DNA of 6,982 nucleotides from BM506 sp031581485 (lineage in GTDB: Bacteria; Desulfobacterota; Desulfobulbia; Desulfobulbales; SURF-16), in the NCBI GenBank assembly GCA_031581485.1, contig JAVLBA010000099.1, positions 1-6,982 on the forward strand, in the 5' to 3' direction. Positions 1-5,327 of the stretch are shown piece by piece. A program made the translations under genes and the position numbers. The stretch's first letter is position 1, and the number at the start of each line of letters is the position of its first letter. Under the pieces are notes generated by a model. It saw only the letters and a list, made by a program, of their open reading frames with translations. It was not told where the DNA came from and did not search any database.

Positions 1-1151
1 GCTGCCACCCCGGCCACCACCAGAGAGGCACTGGCCCTGAGGTCTGTGGCCATGACCTGGGCGCCGGTGAGCATACCGGTGCCGGCCACAATGGCCCTCC
101 CCCCCTCCACCCGGATATCCGCCCCCATCCTTTGCAGCTCAGCCACATGCATGAAACGGTTCTCAAAGATCGTTTCATCAATGACGCTCAAGCCGTTGGT
201 ACAGGTCATCAGGGCCATTATCTGGGCCTGCAGATCCGTGGGGAAACCAGGATAAGGCATGGTCTTGATATCAACGCTCTTAATGGGGCCGGAGCGGCCG
301 GCGACAAGAACGGAACCCTTCTCCTCAATAGAGATGCCCACCGCCCTCATCTTCTCCAGAAAAGCGGGCAGATGGGCAGGATTGCAATTGCGCAGGGTAA
401 GCTCACCACCGGCTGCGCCCACGGCAGCTATGTAGGTCCCTGTCTCAATGCGATCGGCAATAATGGCGGTGGCAGCGGGTTTAAGCTCAGCCACCCCCTC
501 TATGACCAGGATATCGCCTCCCCGGCCGTCGATCTTGGCGCCCATGGCAGTGAGCATATCAATGAGATTGCCGATCTCAGGCTCTTTGGCGGCATTTTTG
601 ATAATGGTCTTGCCCTGGGCAAGAGAGGCCGCCATCAGCATATTCTCGGTGCCGGTCACTGAGGGGAAATCAAAATAGATGGTATTTCCCTGCAGCCGGC
701 CCTTTACAGAGGCATCCACATAGCCGGCCTCCAGTTCCAGTTGCGCCCCCAGTTTCTGCAGCCCCTGCATATGAAAATTGATGGGCCTGGCGCCTATGGC
801 ACAGCCGCCAGGCAGAGAGACCCTGGCCCGGCCCAGACGGGCCAGGAGCGGCCCCAGAACCAGGACAGAGGCCCGCATGGTCTTGACCAGATCGTAGGAG
901 GCCTCATAGCCCTCCACATGATCGGAATTGATAACCAGGGTATGGGGTTCTGGATAATGATAGGTAATCCCTAATGTCTCCAGAAGCACCAGGATAGTCC
1001 TGATGTCCTTGAGATCGGGAACATTATAGAGGGTATGTTCCCCAGGGCAGAGCAGGGTAGCGGCAATGAGCGGCAGGGCGGCATTCTTGGCGCCACTGAC
1101 ATAGATCTCCCCATGCAGGGGCCGGCCGCCTTCAATAATTATTTTATCCAT
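1..1151 (-). CDS. murA: UDP-N-acetylglucosamine 1-carboxyvinyltransferase MurA, 3' end truncated by the window
   Basis: MurA transfers enolpyruvate from phosphoenolpyruvate to UDP-N-acetylglucosamine in the cytoplasm, the first committed step of peptidoglycan synthesis and the target of fosfomycin. I translated 383 codons from the ATG at 1151 without a stop; family members are about 420 residues, so roughly the last 35 to 40 are outside the window. Visible hallmarks are Lys22-Asn23 in the N-terminal SGAKNA motif, the active-site cysteine at residue 117 in LPGGCAIGARP (Cys115 in E. coli, the fosfomycin target), Asp306 in FPTDLQAQ (the catalytic Asp305 of E. coli), and ATDLRASASLV at the cut end. 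The conserved late arginine (Arg397 in E. coli) is not in view. The start matches the family N-terminus exactly, but only a weak purine tract (AAAAAAGA) precedes it. It lies 94 bases after prmC and probably ends the same transcript. Confidence 0.97.
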   Translation of the reverse strand, partial: MDKIIIEGGRPLHGEIYVSGAKNAALPLIAATLLCPGEHTLYNVPDLKDIRTILVLLETLGITYHYPEPHTLVINSDHVEGYEASYDLVKTMRASVLVLGPLLARLGRARVSLPGGCAIGARPINFHMQGLQKLGAQLELEAGYVDASVKGRLQGNTIYFDFPSVTGTENMLMAASLAQGKTIIKNAAKEPEIGNLIDMLTAMGAKIDGRGGDILVIEGVAELKPAATAIIADRIETGTYIAAVGAAGGELTLRNCNPAHLPAFLEKMRAVGISIEEKGSVLVAGRSGPIKSVDIKTMPYPGFPTDLQAQIMALMTCTNGLSVIDETIFENRFMHVAELQRMGADIRVEGGRAIVAGTGMLTGAQVMATDLRASASLVVAGVA

Positions 1152-1245
1152 ATTCTTTTTTGTTGTTGTGGGCGGTTATCGGCCCGATGAAAAATGTTGC
1201 CAGTCAAGACAAGAGGAGGCAAAAAGGGGATGAGCAAAAATGCTT

Positions 1246-2109
1246 TCAGCGGCTGCGCCTGGCCTTTAAAAGACGAGGCAGGCCTGCATAGTCATCTAGC
1301 ACAGTGAGCTGGTCAAAGGAAGAAAAACTTCCAAAGAGCTCCAGCACCTCCTGCTTCTGGTCATGACCGATTTCCATGAGAAACCAGCCCTGAGGGCGGA
1401 GATATTTCTCCACAGCAGCGGCAAAAGAGGTGATACGCGCCAGGCCGTCTTCCCCGCCACCATCAAGGGCAAGATGGGGCTCATAATCCACCACATCGGG
1501 CTGCAGGGTCCCAAAGGTGGATCTCTTCACATAGGGGGGATTGGCCACGATAAAGTCAAACAGGGCCTCCCGACCGAAGGCGGAAAGAAAATCGGCGTTG
1601 ACCAGGGAGATTCTCTGGGTGCAGCCATGGCGCTGGATATTCTGGCGGGCAACGGCCAGGGCGGCCAACGATATATCCACCGCCACAAAGGTGGCCTGGG
1701 GTAGTTCCAGGCCCAGGCTCACCGGCAGGATGCCGCTGCCTGTGCCGAGATCAAGTATGGTACCGGAAAAAGTCTGGGGATCAGGGATAAGAGAGAGGAG
1801 CTCTTCCACCACCATCTCTGTTTCCGGCCTGGGAATTAGAACGGCCGGCGAAACGAGAAAATCATGGCCTCGGAAATCCTGGTGGCCGACAATATAGGCA
1901 AAGGGTTCACCATGGGCGCGGCGCTTAAGGCAGGTGCGAAAAAGCGCTTCCTCTGCAGGTCCCACCTCTCTTTCTTCCAGATATAAGGCGGAACGGGAAA
2001 GGGCGAGAATATCGCAGAGAAAAAAGGCGCTTTCCAGCTGGGGATCATCAATGCCGGCAGCCTGCAGAAAGGCGGTGCCCTGGGCGTAGAGGGCGGCAGT
2101 GGTGGTCAT
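1246..2109 (-). CDS. prmC: Peptide chain release factor N5-glutamine methyltransferase PrmC (HemK)
   Basis: PrmC is a cytoplasmic S-adenosylmethionine-dependent methyltransferase that methylates the glutamine of the GGQ motif in class I release factors, raising their termination activity. The 287-residue product has the usual family length. A helical substrate-binding N-terminal domain (about residues 1-85, with GEPFAYIVG at 67-75 and RPETE at 94-98) precedes the Rossmann methyltransferase domain: DLGTGSG at 120-126 binds the cofactor, and the signature NPPY at 190-193 holds the target glutamine amide. YEP at 209-211 and a DGG-EDGL stretch at about 216-223 are also typical. The ATG at 2109 follows an AGGGGA ribosome site at normal distance. 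It begins only 23 bases after the prfA stop, so enzyme and substrate are co-expressed. Nothing is missing or unusual. Confidence 0.97.
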   Translation of the reverse strand: MTTTAALYAQGTAFLQAAGIDDPQLESAFFLCDILALSRSALYLEEREVGPAEEALFRTCLKRRAHGEPFAYIVGHQDFRGHDFLVSPAVLIPRPETEMVVEELLSLIPDPQTFSGTILDLGTGSGILPVSLGLELPQATFVAVDISLAALAVARQNIQRHGCTQRISLVNADFLSAFGREALFDFIVANPPYVKRSTFGTLQPDVVDYEPHLALDGGGEDGLARITSFAAAVEKYLRPQGWFLMEIGHDQKQEVLELFGSFSSFDQLTVLDDYAGLPRLLKARRSR

Positions 2110-2132
2110 GGACCATTTCCCCTGAGAAAGGA

Positions 2133-3209
2133 TTATTGCAGGGTTTTCAAGGACTCGGCCTGAAAGGTGGCAATAAGGGGGTCGATTATATGCTCAAGTT
2201 TGCCCACAAGCACATCTTCAAGCTTATAGATCGTCAAATTGATGCGGTGATCGGTGACACGTCCCTGAGGATAATTATAGGTCCGGATCCGTTCACTGCG
2301 GTCACCGCTGCCGATCTGGCTCTTGCGGTCTTGGGAGATCCGGTCATGCTGATCCTGCTGCATCTTATCCAGGAGCCGGGCCCGCAGAACCCGGAGACCT
2401 TTTTCCTTGTTCTTGTGTTGCGATTTTTCATCCTGAGAGCTGACCACAAGACCGGTGGGCAGATGGGTGATGCGTACTGCCGAGTCCGTGGTATTAACAG
2501 ACTGACCACCAGGTCCTGAGGCCCGGAAAACATCAAAGCGGAGATCAGCGGGCGCAATATCCACCTCAACTTCCTCCGCTTCCGGCAAGACAGCCACGGT
2601 CACCGCTGAGGTGTGGATTCTGCCCTGGGTTTCTGTTTCCGGAACCCGCTGCACCCGGTGGACACCGGACTCATGTTTGAGCTTGGAATAGACCTGATTG
2701 CCGCTGATCAGGCCGATGATCTCCTTAAAACCGCCGATACCTATGGGGTTACTGGAGAGAATTTCCACCCGCCAGCCCTGCGATTCAGCATAACGGCTGT
2801 ACATGCGAAAGAGATTGCTGACAAAAATAGCTGCCTCGTCACCGCCCGTACCGGCTCGGATCTCCAGCAGGATATTCTTTTCATCATTGGGATCGCGGGG
2901 CAGAAGCGCCGTCCGCAGTTCGCTCTGAAGGCGCTCGGAGAGCTCGGTGAGCTCGGCTATTTCGGCTCGGGCCAAGGCACAGAGTTCGTCATCCGCCTCA
3001 TCCTCATGGAGTAACTCCTGATTCTCCTTAATCTCCTGCAGCGTATTTTTATAGCGGGTGTACAGGTTATTGAGGAAGGTTACCTGGGCATGTTCTTTGG
3101 CAACCGTGCCGTACTGAGATTGATCCGCGAGTATGGCCGGATCTGAAAGTTTCCTTTCCAGCTCCAGAAGCTTTTCATCCAGGTGGGCAAATCTACTGAA
3201 AATATCCAT
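2133..3209 (-). CDS. prfA: Peptide chain release factor 1 (RF1)
   Basis: RF1 recognises UAA and UAG stop codons in the ribosomal A site and triggers release of the peptide. The 358-residue product has standard RF1 length: a helical N-terminal domain (about 1-105), domain 2 with the stop-codon recognition tripeptide P-x-T as PET at 190-192, and domain 3 with the catalytic GGQ at 234-236 inside RASGPGGQSVNTTDSAV. Gln236 is the expected methylation target of the neighbouring PrmC. The P-x-T motif and the length separate it from RF2, which has SPF and a programmed frameshift. The ATG at 3209 is the only ATG, GTG or TTG that fits the conserved N-terminus. However, no Shine-Dalgarno sequence lies within 15 bases of it: the preceding bases are a run of nine T and then CATCATTAT. 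The nearest purine-rich site, GAAGG, is about 33 bases upstream across a hairpin. Confidence 0.98.
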   Translation of the reverse strand: MDIFSRFAHLDEKLLELERKLSDPAILADQSQYGTVAKEHAQVTFLNNLYTRYKNTLQEIKENQELLHEDEADDELCALARAEIAELTELSERLQSELRTALLPRDPNDEKNILLEIRAGTGGDEAAIFVSNLFRMYSRYAESQGWRVEILSSNPIGIGGFKEIIGLISGNQVYSKLKHESGVHRVQRVPETETQGRIHTSAVTVAVLPEAEEVEVDIAPADLRFDVFRASGPGGQSVNTTDSAVRITHLPTGLVVSSQDEKSQHKNKEKGLRVLRARLLDKMQQDQHDRISQDRKSQIGSGDRSERIRTYNYPQGRVTDHRINLTIYKLEDVLVGKLEHIIDPLIATFQAESLKTLQ

Positions 3210-3218
3210 ATAATGATG

Positions 3219-3242
3219 AAAAAAAAAGACAGCAGGTCTTTT
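3219..3242 (-). promoter_or_regulatory. Hairpin plus U tract in the rpmE-prfA gap, possible attenuator or start-site structure
   Basis: Read on the minus strand, AAAAGAC (3242-3236) and GTCTTTT (3230-3224) form a perfect 7-bp stem around the loop CTGCT. The stem runs directly into a U tract of nine, four of them inside the stem. Pairing could extend into the upstream GAAGG through G-U pairs. It fills most of the 38-base gap between the rpmE stop and the prfA ATG. Only two pairs are G-C, so as an intrinsic terminator it would be weak and would allow read-through. It could instead bring the distant GAAGG closer to the prfA start. The sequence pattern is clear; the role is inferred. Confidence 0.4.
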
Positions 3243-3247
3243 CCTTC

Positions 3248-3457
3248 TTACTTCTCCATGGTGCGGCCGTATTTCTTCAGGAACTTCTCAACCCGGCCGG
3301 CAGTATCAATAAGCTTCTGCTTGCCGGTGAAAAAGGGATGGCAGGCGGAACAGATTTCCACACTCATAGCGGTATTGACGGAACCGACTTCGACTTCGTT
3401 GCCACATGCACAGCTGGCCTTAATTACATGATATTCGGGATGGATATCTTTTTTCAT
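3248..3457 (-). CDS. rpmE: 50S ribosomal protein L31 (bL31), zinc-binding C+ form
   Basis: L31 is a small protein of the large ribosomal subunit that contributes to the bridge between the subunits. The 69 residues match the standard length, with the family opening MKKDIHPEYH. Four cysteines, Cys16 and Cys18 in CAC plus Cys36 and Cys39 in CSAC, make this the zinc-binding C+ type; the zinc-free paralogue expressed in zinc shortage lacks them. HPFFTGKQKLIDTAGRV at about 40-56 is the conserved core, and the C-terminus KKYGRTMEK is lysine-rich. The ATG at 3457 has a good ribosome site (AGGA, seven bases upstream). It has its own promoter and a structured leader of about 120 bases, and it is followed by prfA after 38 bases. 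Confidence 0.98.
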   Translation of the reverse strand: MKKDIHPEYHVIKASCACGNEVEVGSVNTAMSVEICSACHPFFTGKQKLIDTAGRVEKFLKKYGRTMEK

Positions 3458-3458
3458 T

Positions 3459-3493
3459 GCTGAATCCTATTATGGTTATGGGAGCATTCTAGC
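3459..3493 (-). promoter_or_regulatory. Possible stem covering the rpmE ribosome binding site
   Basis: On the minus strand the segment GCTAGAATGCTCC (3493-3481) can pair with GGATTCAGC (3467-3459), which holds the rpmE Shine-Dalgarno GGA. The pairs are GCT with AGC, GAAT with ATTC, and CC with GG, with an A bulge and a GCT bulge between them. The stem is interrupted and weak without a protein partner. It is noted because L31 is known to control its own translation through the mRNA 5' region in E. coli. Here this is only an inference from complementarity. Confidence 0.25.
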
Positions 3494-3495
3494 CG

Positions 3496-3544
3496 TTTTC
3501 TGAAAATTTCCTGGGACAAAAAACCAGAAAAGTCGCTATTCTGG
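3496..3544 (-). terminator. Terminator-like hairpin with alternative pairings in the rpmE leader
   Basis: On the minus strand CCAGAA (3544-3539) and TTCTGG (3529-3524) form a perfect 6-bp stem with a 9-base loop, followed at once by six T (3523-3518). This is the shape of an intrinsic terminator. It lies downstream of the predicted rpmE promoter and upstream of the rpmE start, so it would act inside the rpmE leader. The same 3' arm, read as TTTTCTGG (3531-3524), can pair instead with CCAGGAAA (3514-3507; eight pairs, one of them G-U) or as TTTTCTG with CAGAAAA (3502-3496; seven perfect pairs). Either alternative would break the terminator stem. It may also end transcripts coming from rho, because no other terminator is visible after rho. 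Confidence 0.5.
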
Positions 3545-3584
3545 GAAGTTAAACAAAAACAGCGTCTCATGACGAAAGGACAAC

Positions 3585-3612
3585 ATTATACCCGCAAATT
3601 TTTTATTTGCAA
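3585..3612 (-). promoter_or_regulatory. Sigma-70-type promoter for rpmE-prfA-prmC
   Basis: On the minus strand a perfect -10 box TATAAT (3590-3585) lies 16 bases after TTGCAA (3612-3607), which matches the -35 consensus TTGACA at four of six positions. Transcription would start near 3578, giving an rpmE leader of about 120 bases. It is the best promoter match in the rho-rpmE gap and explains how rpmE and the genes after it can be expressed independently of rho. Confidence 0.65.
3594..3610. repeat. Perfect inverted repeat inside the rpmE promoter spacer
   Basis: GCAAAT and ATTTGC flank five A/T bases, giving a perfect 6-bp inverted repeat. It overlaps the -35 box and ends three bases before the -10 box of the rpmE promoter. 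The position is right for an operator bound by a dimeric regulator, but the A/T-rich composition means chance is possible. No known regulator box was recognised. Confidence 0.4.
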
Positions 3613-3650
3613 CACTTAAGAAAGGCTGTGTCCAGAGACTTTGGCGCTGC

Positions 3651-5012
3651 TCAGCGGGTCATGGATTCCAGAAATTCCTCATTATTACGGGTGCCCTTCA
3701 TCTTGTCCACCATGAACTCCATGGCATCGGCCGGATTCATGGAAGAGAGGAGTTTCCGCAGGATCCAGGAGCGATTCAAGACATCCGGTTCCAGAAGGAG
3801 GTCTTCCTTCCTGGTTCCCGACTTATTCATATCAATGGAGGGGAAGATGCGGCGATTGGCCATCTTCCGGTCAAGGATAACTTCCATATTACCCGTGCCC
3901 TTAAACTCCTCAAAAATAACCTCATCCATCCGGCTGCCGGTGTCAACAAGGGCAGAGGCAATGATGGTGAGGCTGCCGCCCTCTTCGATATTCCGGGCCG
4001 CACCGAAAAACCTTTTGGGCCGGTGCAGGGCATTGGCGTCCACACCACCGGAAAGGATCTTGCCACTGGGAGGGATGACGGTGTTATAGGCCCGGGCCAG
4101 CCTGGTGAGGCTGTCCAGCAGAATCACCACATCATACTTATGCTCCACAAGACGCCGGGCCTTCTCAATAACCATCTCCGCCACCTGAATATGACGCTGG
4201 GGAGGCTCATCAAAGGTTGAGCTGACCACCTCGGCATTGACATTGCGGGCCATATCCGTGACCTCTTCGGGCCGCTCGTCAATAAGGAGAACAATGAGTT
4301 TGATCTCTTTGTGGTTCCTGGTGATGGCGTTGGCAATTTCCCTGATCAGCACAGTCTTGCCGGTGCGGGGGGGAGCAACAATCAGCCCCCTCTGCCCCTT
4401 ACCGATGGGACACATCAGATCCATAACCCGCATGGAATAGCTGTCTGGCTGGTATTCCAGCTTTATGCGTTCGTTGGGATGCAGAGGGGTGAGGTTTGAA
4501 AAAAGGGTCTTTTTCCGGTTGTTGGCCGGATTTTCAAAATTGACGCTGTCCACCTTGAGAAGGGCGAAATAGCGCTCCCCCTCTTTGGGAGGGCGCACCT
4601 GTCCTTCCACAGTATCACCGGTGCGCAGGTTCAGTTTGCGGATCTGGGCCGGAGATACATAGATATCATCCGGACCGGGCAGATAATTATAATCAGGGGC
4701 GCGGAGAAAACCGAAACCATCCGGCAGAATTTCCAGAACACCATCGGCCCGCACACTGATATTTCTGCTGTTCTTCTTGCCGGCCTGGGTGTGAATGATG
4801 GCAAAGATCAACTCCTGCTTGCGTAAGGAGCTGAAATCTTCGATACCGAGATCCTTCGCCAGATCAGTGAGGTCCTGGATCTTTTTGGCCTTCAGTTCAC
4901 TTAAATGAATGGAGGAGACAAACTGCTCCTTGACCGGGGGCTTTCTGGGCTTTTTAGCCTCTTGGGGGGTGGTTTCTTCTTTCAAAATAGTTATGTCTTT
5001 TTGTGTGCCCAC
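3651..5012 (-). CDS. rho: Transcription termination factor Rho
   Basis: Rho is a hexameric RNA-dependent ATPase that loads on C-rich nascent RNA and terminates transcription. The product has 453 residues against 419 in E. coli. The excess is mainly a charged, proline- and lysine-rich N-terminal extension (about 1-32). The Rho_N helical domain follows (about 33-75), then the cold-shock-like RNA-binding domain (about 83-157) with the RNP motif DGFGFLR at 98-104. The ATPase core has Walker A APPRTGKT at 213-220 (Lys219), catalytic Glu246 in LLIDERPEE, Walker B ending at Asp300, the Q loop with Lys318 (PPSGK), the R loop TGSRMDE at 358-364, and the arginine finger Arg401. All expected functional residues are present; arginine replaces E. 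coli Lys181 in the P-loop. The start is a GTG at 5012, the first usable start after an in-frame TGA. It has no Shine-Dalgarno sequence and sits in a hairpin. A leader of about 265 bases and its own promoter lie upstream. Confidence 0.97.
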   Translation of the reverse strand: MGTQKDITILKEETTPQEAKKPRKPPVKEQFVSSIHLSELKAKKIQDLTDLAKDLGIEDFSSLRKQELIFAIIHTQAGKKNSRNISVRADGVLEILPDGFGFLRAPDYNYLPGPDDIYVSPAQIRKLNLRTGDTVEGQVRPPKEGERYFALLKVDSVNFENPANNRKKTLFSNLTPLHPNERIKLEYQPDSYSMRVMDLMCPIGKGQRGLIVAPPRTGKTVLIREIANAITRNHKEIKLIVLLIDERPEEVTDMARNVNAEVVSSTFDEPPQRHIQVAEMVIEKARRLVEHKYDVVILLDSLTRLARAYNTVIPPSGKILSGGVDANALHRPKRFFGAARNIEEGGSLTIIASALVDTGSRMDEVIFEEFKGTGNMEVILDRKMANRRIFPSIDMNKSGTRKEDLLLEPDVLNRSWILRKLLSSMNPADAMEFMVDKMKGTRNNEEFLESMTR

Positions 5013-5024
5013 TACCGGTGGGCA
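5006..5024 (-). promoter_or_regulatory. Hairpin holding the rho start codon
   Basis: On the minus strand TGCCCAC (5024-5018), loop CGGTA, and GTGGGCA (5012-5006) form a perfect 7-bp stem with five G-C pairs. The first three bases of the 3' arm are the rho GTG start codon. No ribosome binding site lies at normal distance. As drawn, the start would be hidden from free ribosomes until the stem is opened, for example by a ribosome finishing the short reading frame that ends here. The complementarity is seen directly; the regulatory reading is inferred. Confidence 0.5.
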
Positions 5025-5065
5025 GTGAGATTGATTGGTGCTCTCGCCAGATCAGGAATGATCAT
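5012..5065 (-). CDS. Possible 17-residue rho leader peptide overlapping the rho start
   Basis: An ATG at 5065 opens a 17-codon frame, MIIPDLARAPINLTAHR, ending in TAG at 5014-5012. The G of that stop codon is the first base of the rho GTG, giving the overlap TAGTG, a layout typical of translational coupling. Terminating ribosomes would also open the start-codon hairpin, whose 5' arm is the end of this frame. Against it, the upstream ribosome site is poor (at best AAGA) and the frame is short enough to arise by chance. A second ATG at 5072, in frame with rho, gives only six codons before a TGA at 5054. E. coli rho also has a short leader frame, but I see no sequence similarity to rely on. Confidence 0.3.
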   Translation of the reverse strand: MIIPDLARAPINLTAHR

Positions 5066-5278
5066 TCAACATCTTATTTGAGGAAAAAAGAGGTTTGAGG
5101 CAAAAGGGTTGTAATGAGGATCAAGATAAGAAAGGATGAAAATCCTGTTGAAAGGTATGGACAGAAGGCCTTTAAAAAAGCAGGTATGCGCGCCTAAAAG
5201 CAGGTGCTTTTACGATTTAACTACGAAAAGATACGAACAAAGGAAGGTGACACGGAGACAAACAGGAATTAAAGATTC
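5013..5278 (-). promoter_or_regulatory. rho: rho leader (5' untranslated region) with C-rich, G-poor rut-like segment
   Basis: This gene-free stretch is the predicted leader of the rho transcript. The part read from 5160 to 5073 on the minus strand has 27 C and only 5 G in 88 bases, with many TC and CC dinucleotides and little stable structure apart from a small AGGAT/ATCCT hairpin (5146-5133). The segment from 5280 to 5221 is 72 percent pyrimidine (28 T, 15 C). High C, low G and weak structure are what Rho needs to load. E. coli rho is known to limit its own expression by Rho-dependent termination in its leader, so a similar feedback is likely here. No intrinsic terminator with a strong stem was found in the leader. 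Confidence 0.55.
5176..5212. repeat. Direct repeat and hairpin in the rho leader
   Basis: The 10-mer AAAAGCAGGT (plus strand) occurs at 5176-5185 and again at 5196-5205, exactly 20 bases apart. The second copy is part of a perfect 7-bp inverted repeat, TAAAAGC and GCTTTTA around AGGT, at 5195-5212. In the rho transcript the 5' arm could pair with either copy of the complementary TGCTTTT, giving two exclusive folds. No known motif was recognised. Confidence 0.45.
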
Positions 5279-5284
5279 TGTGTA

Positions 5285-5313
5285 TTTATAGCTGGCCACA
5301 ATTTCACTGTCAA
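5285..5313 (-). promoter_or_regulatory. Sigma-70-type promoter for rho
   Basis: On the minus strand a perfect -35 box TTGACA (5313-5308) is followed after 17 bases by TATAAA (5290-5285), five of six matches to the -10 consensus. This is the strongest promoter match in the window. The -35 box begins 15 bases after the coaE stop codon, and transcription would start near 5278. No terminator is seen after coaE, so read-through from the upstream operon may add to rho expression. Confidence 0.75.
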
Positions 5314-5327
5314 GCTTTTTCCACAGA

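Noticed and set aside
132..662. A 176-codon open frame on the plus strand
   Set aside because: It is antisense to murA, whose motifs are intact across this stretch. No family features are visible in the translation.
1152..1245. Possible promoter (TTGACT) and small hairpins in the prmC-murA gap
   Set aside because: TTGACT has no acceptable -10 box at 16 to 18 bases. The stems (AGCA/TGCT and TTGCC/GGCAA) are only 4 to 5 bp, one with a 16-base loop. Neither a promoter nor a terminator can be supported.
5052..5072. Six-codon frame from the ATG at 5072, in frame with rho and ended by TGA
   Set aside because: A longer Rho through a recoded TGA was considered because some Desulfobacterota use selenocysteine. 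The upstream codons are unlike any Rho N-terminus and no selenocysteine element was recognised, so the TGA is taken as a true stop.
5317..5325. TTTTCCACA, a match to the loose DnaA box pattern
   Set aside because: It is a single copy at the end of coaE, with no cluster, no AT-rich unwinding region and no dnaA or dnaN nearby. It is most likely chance.
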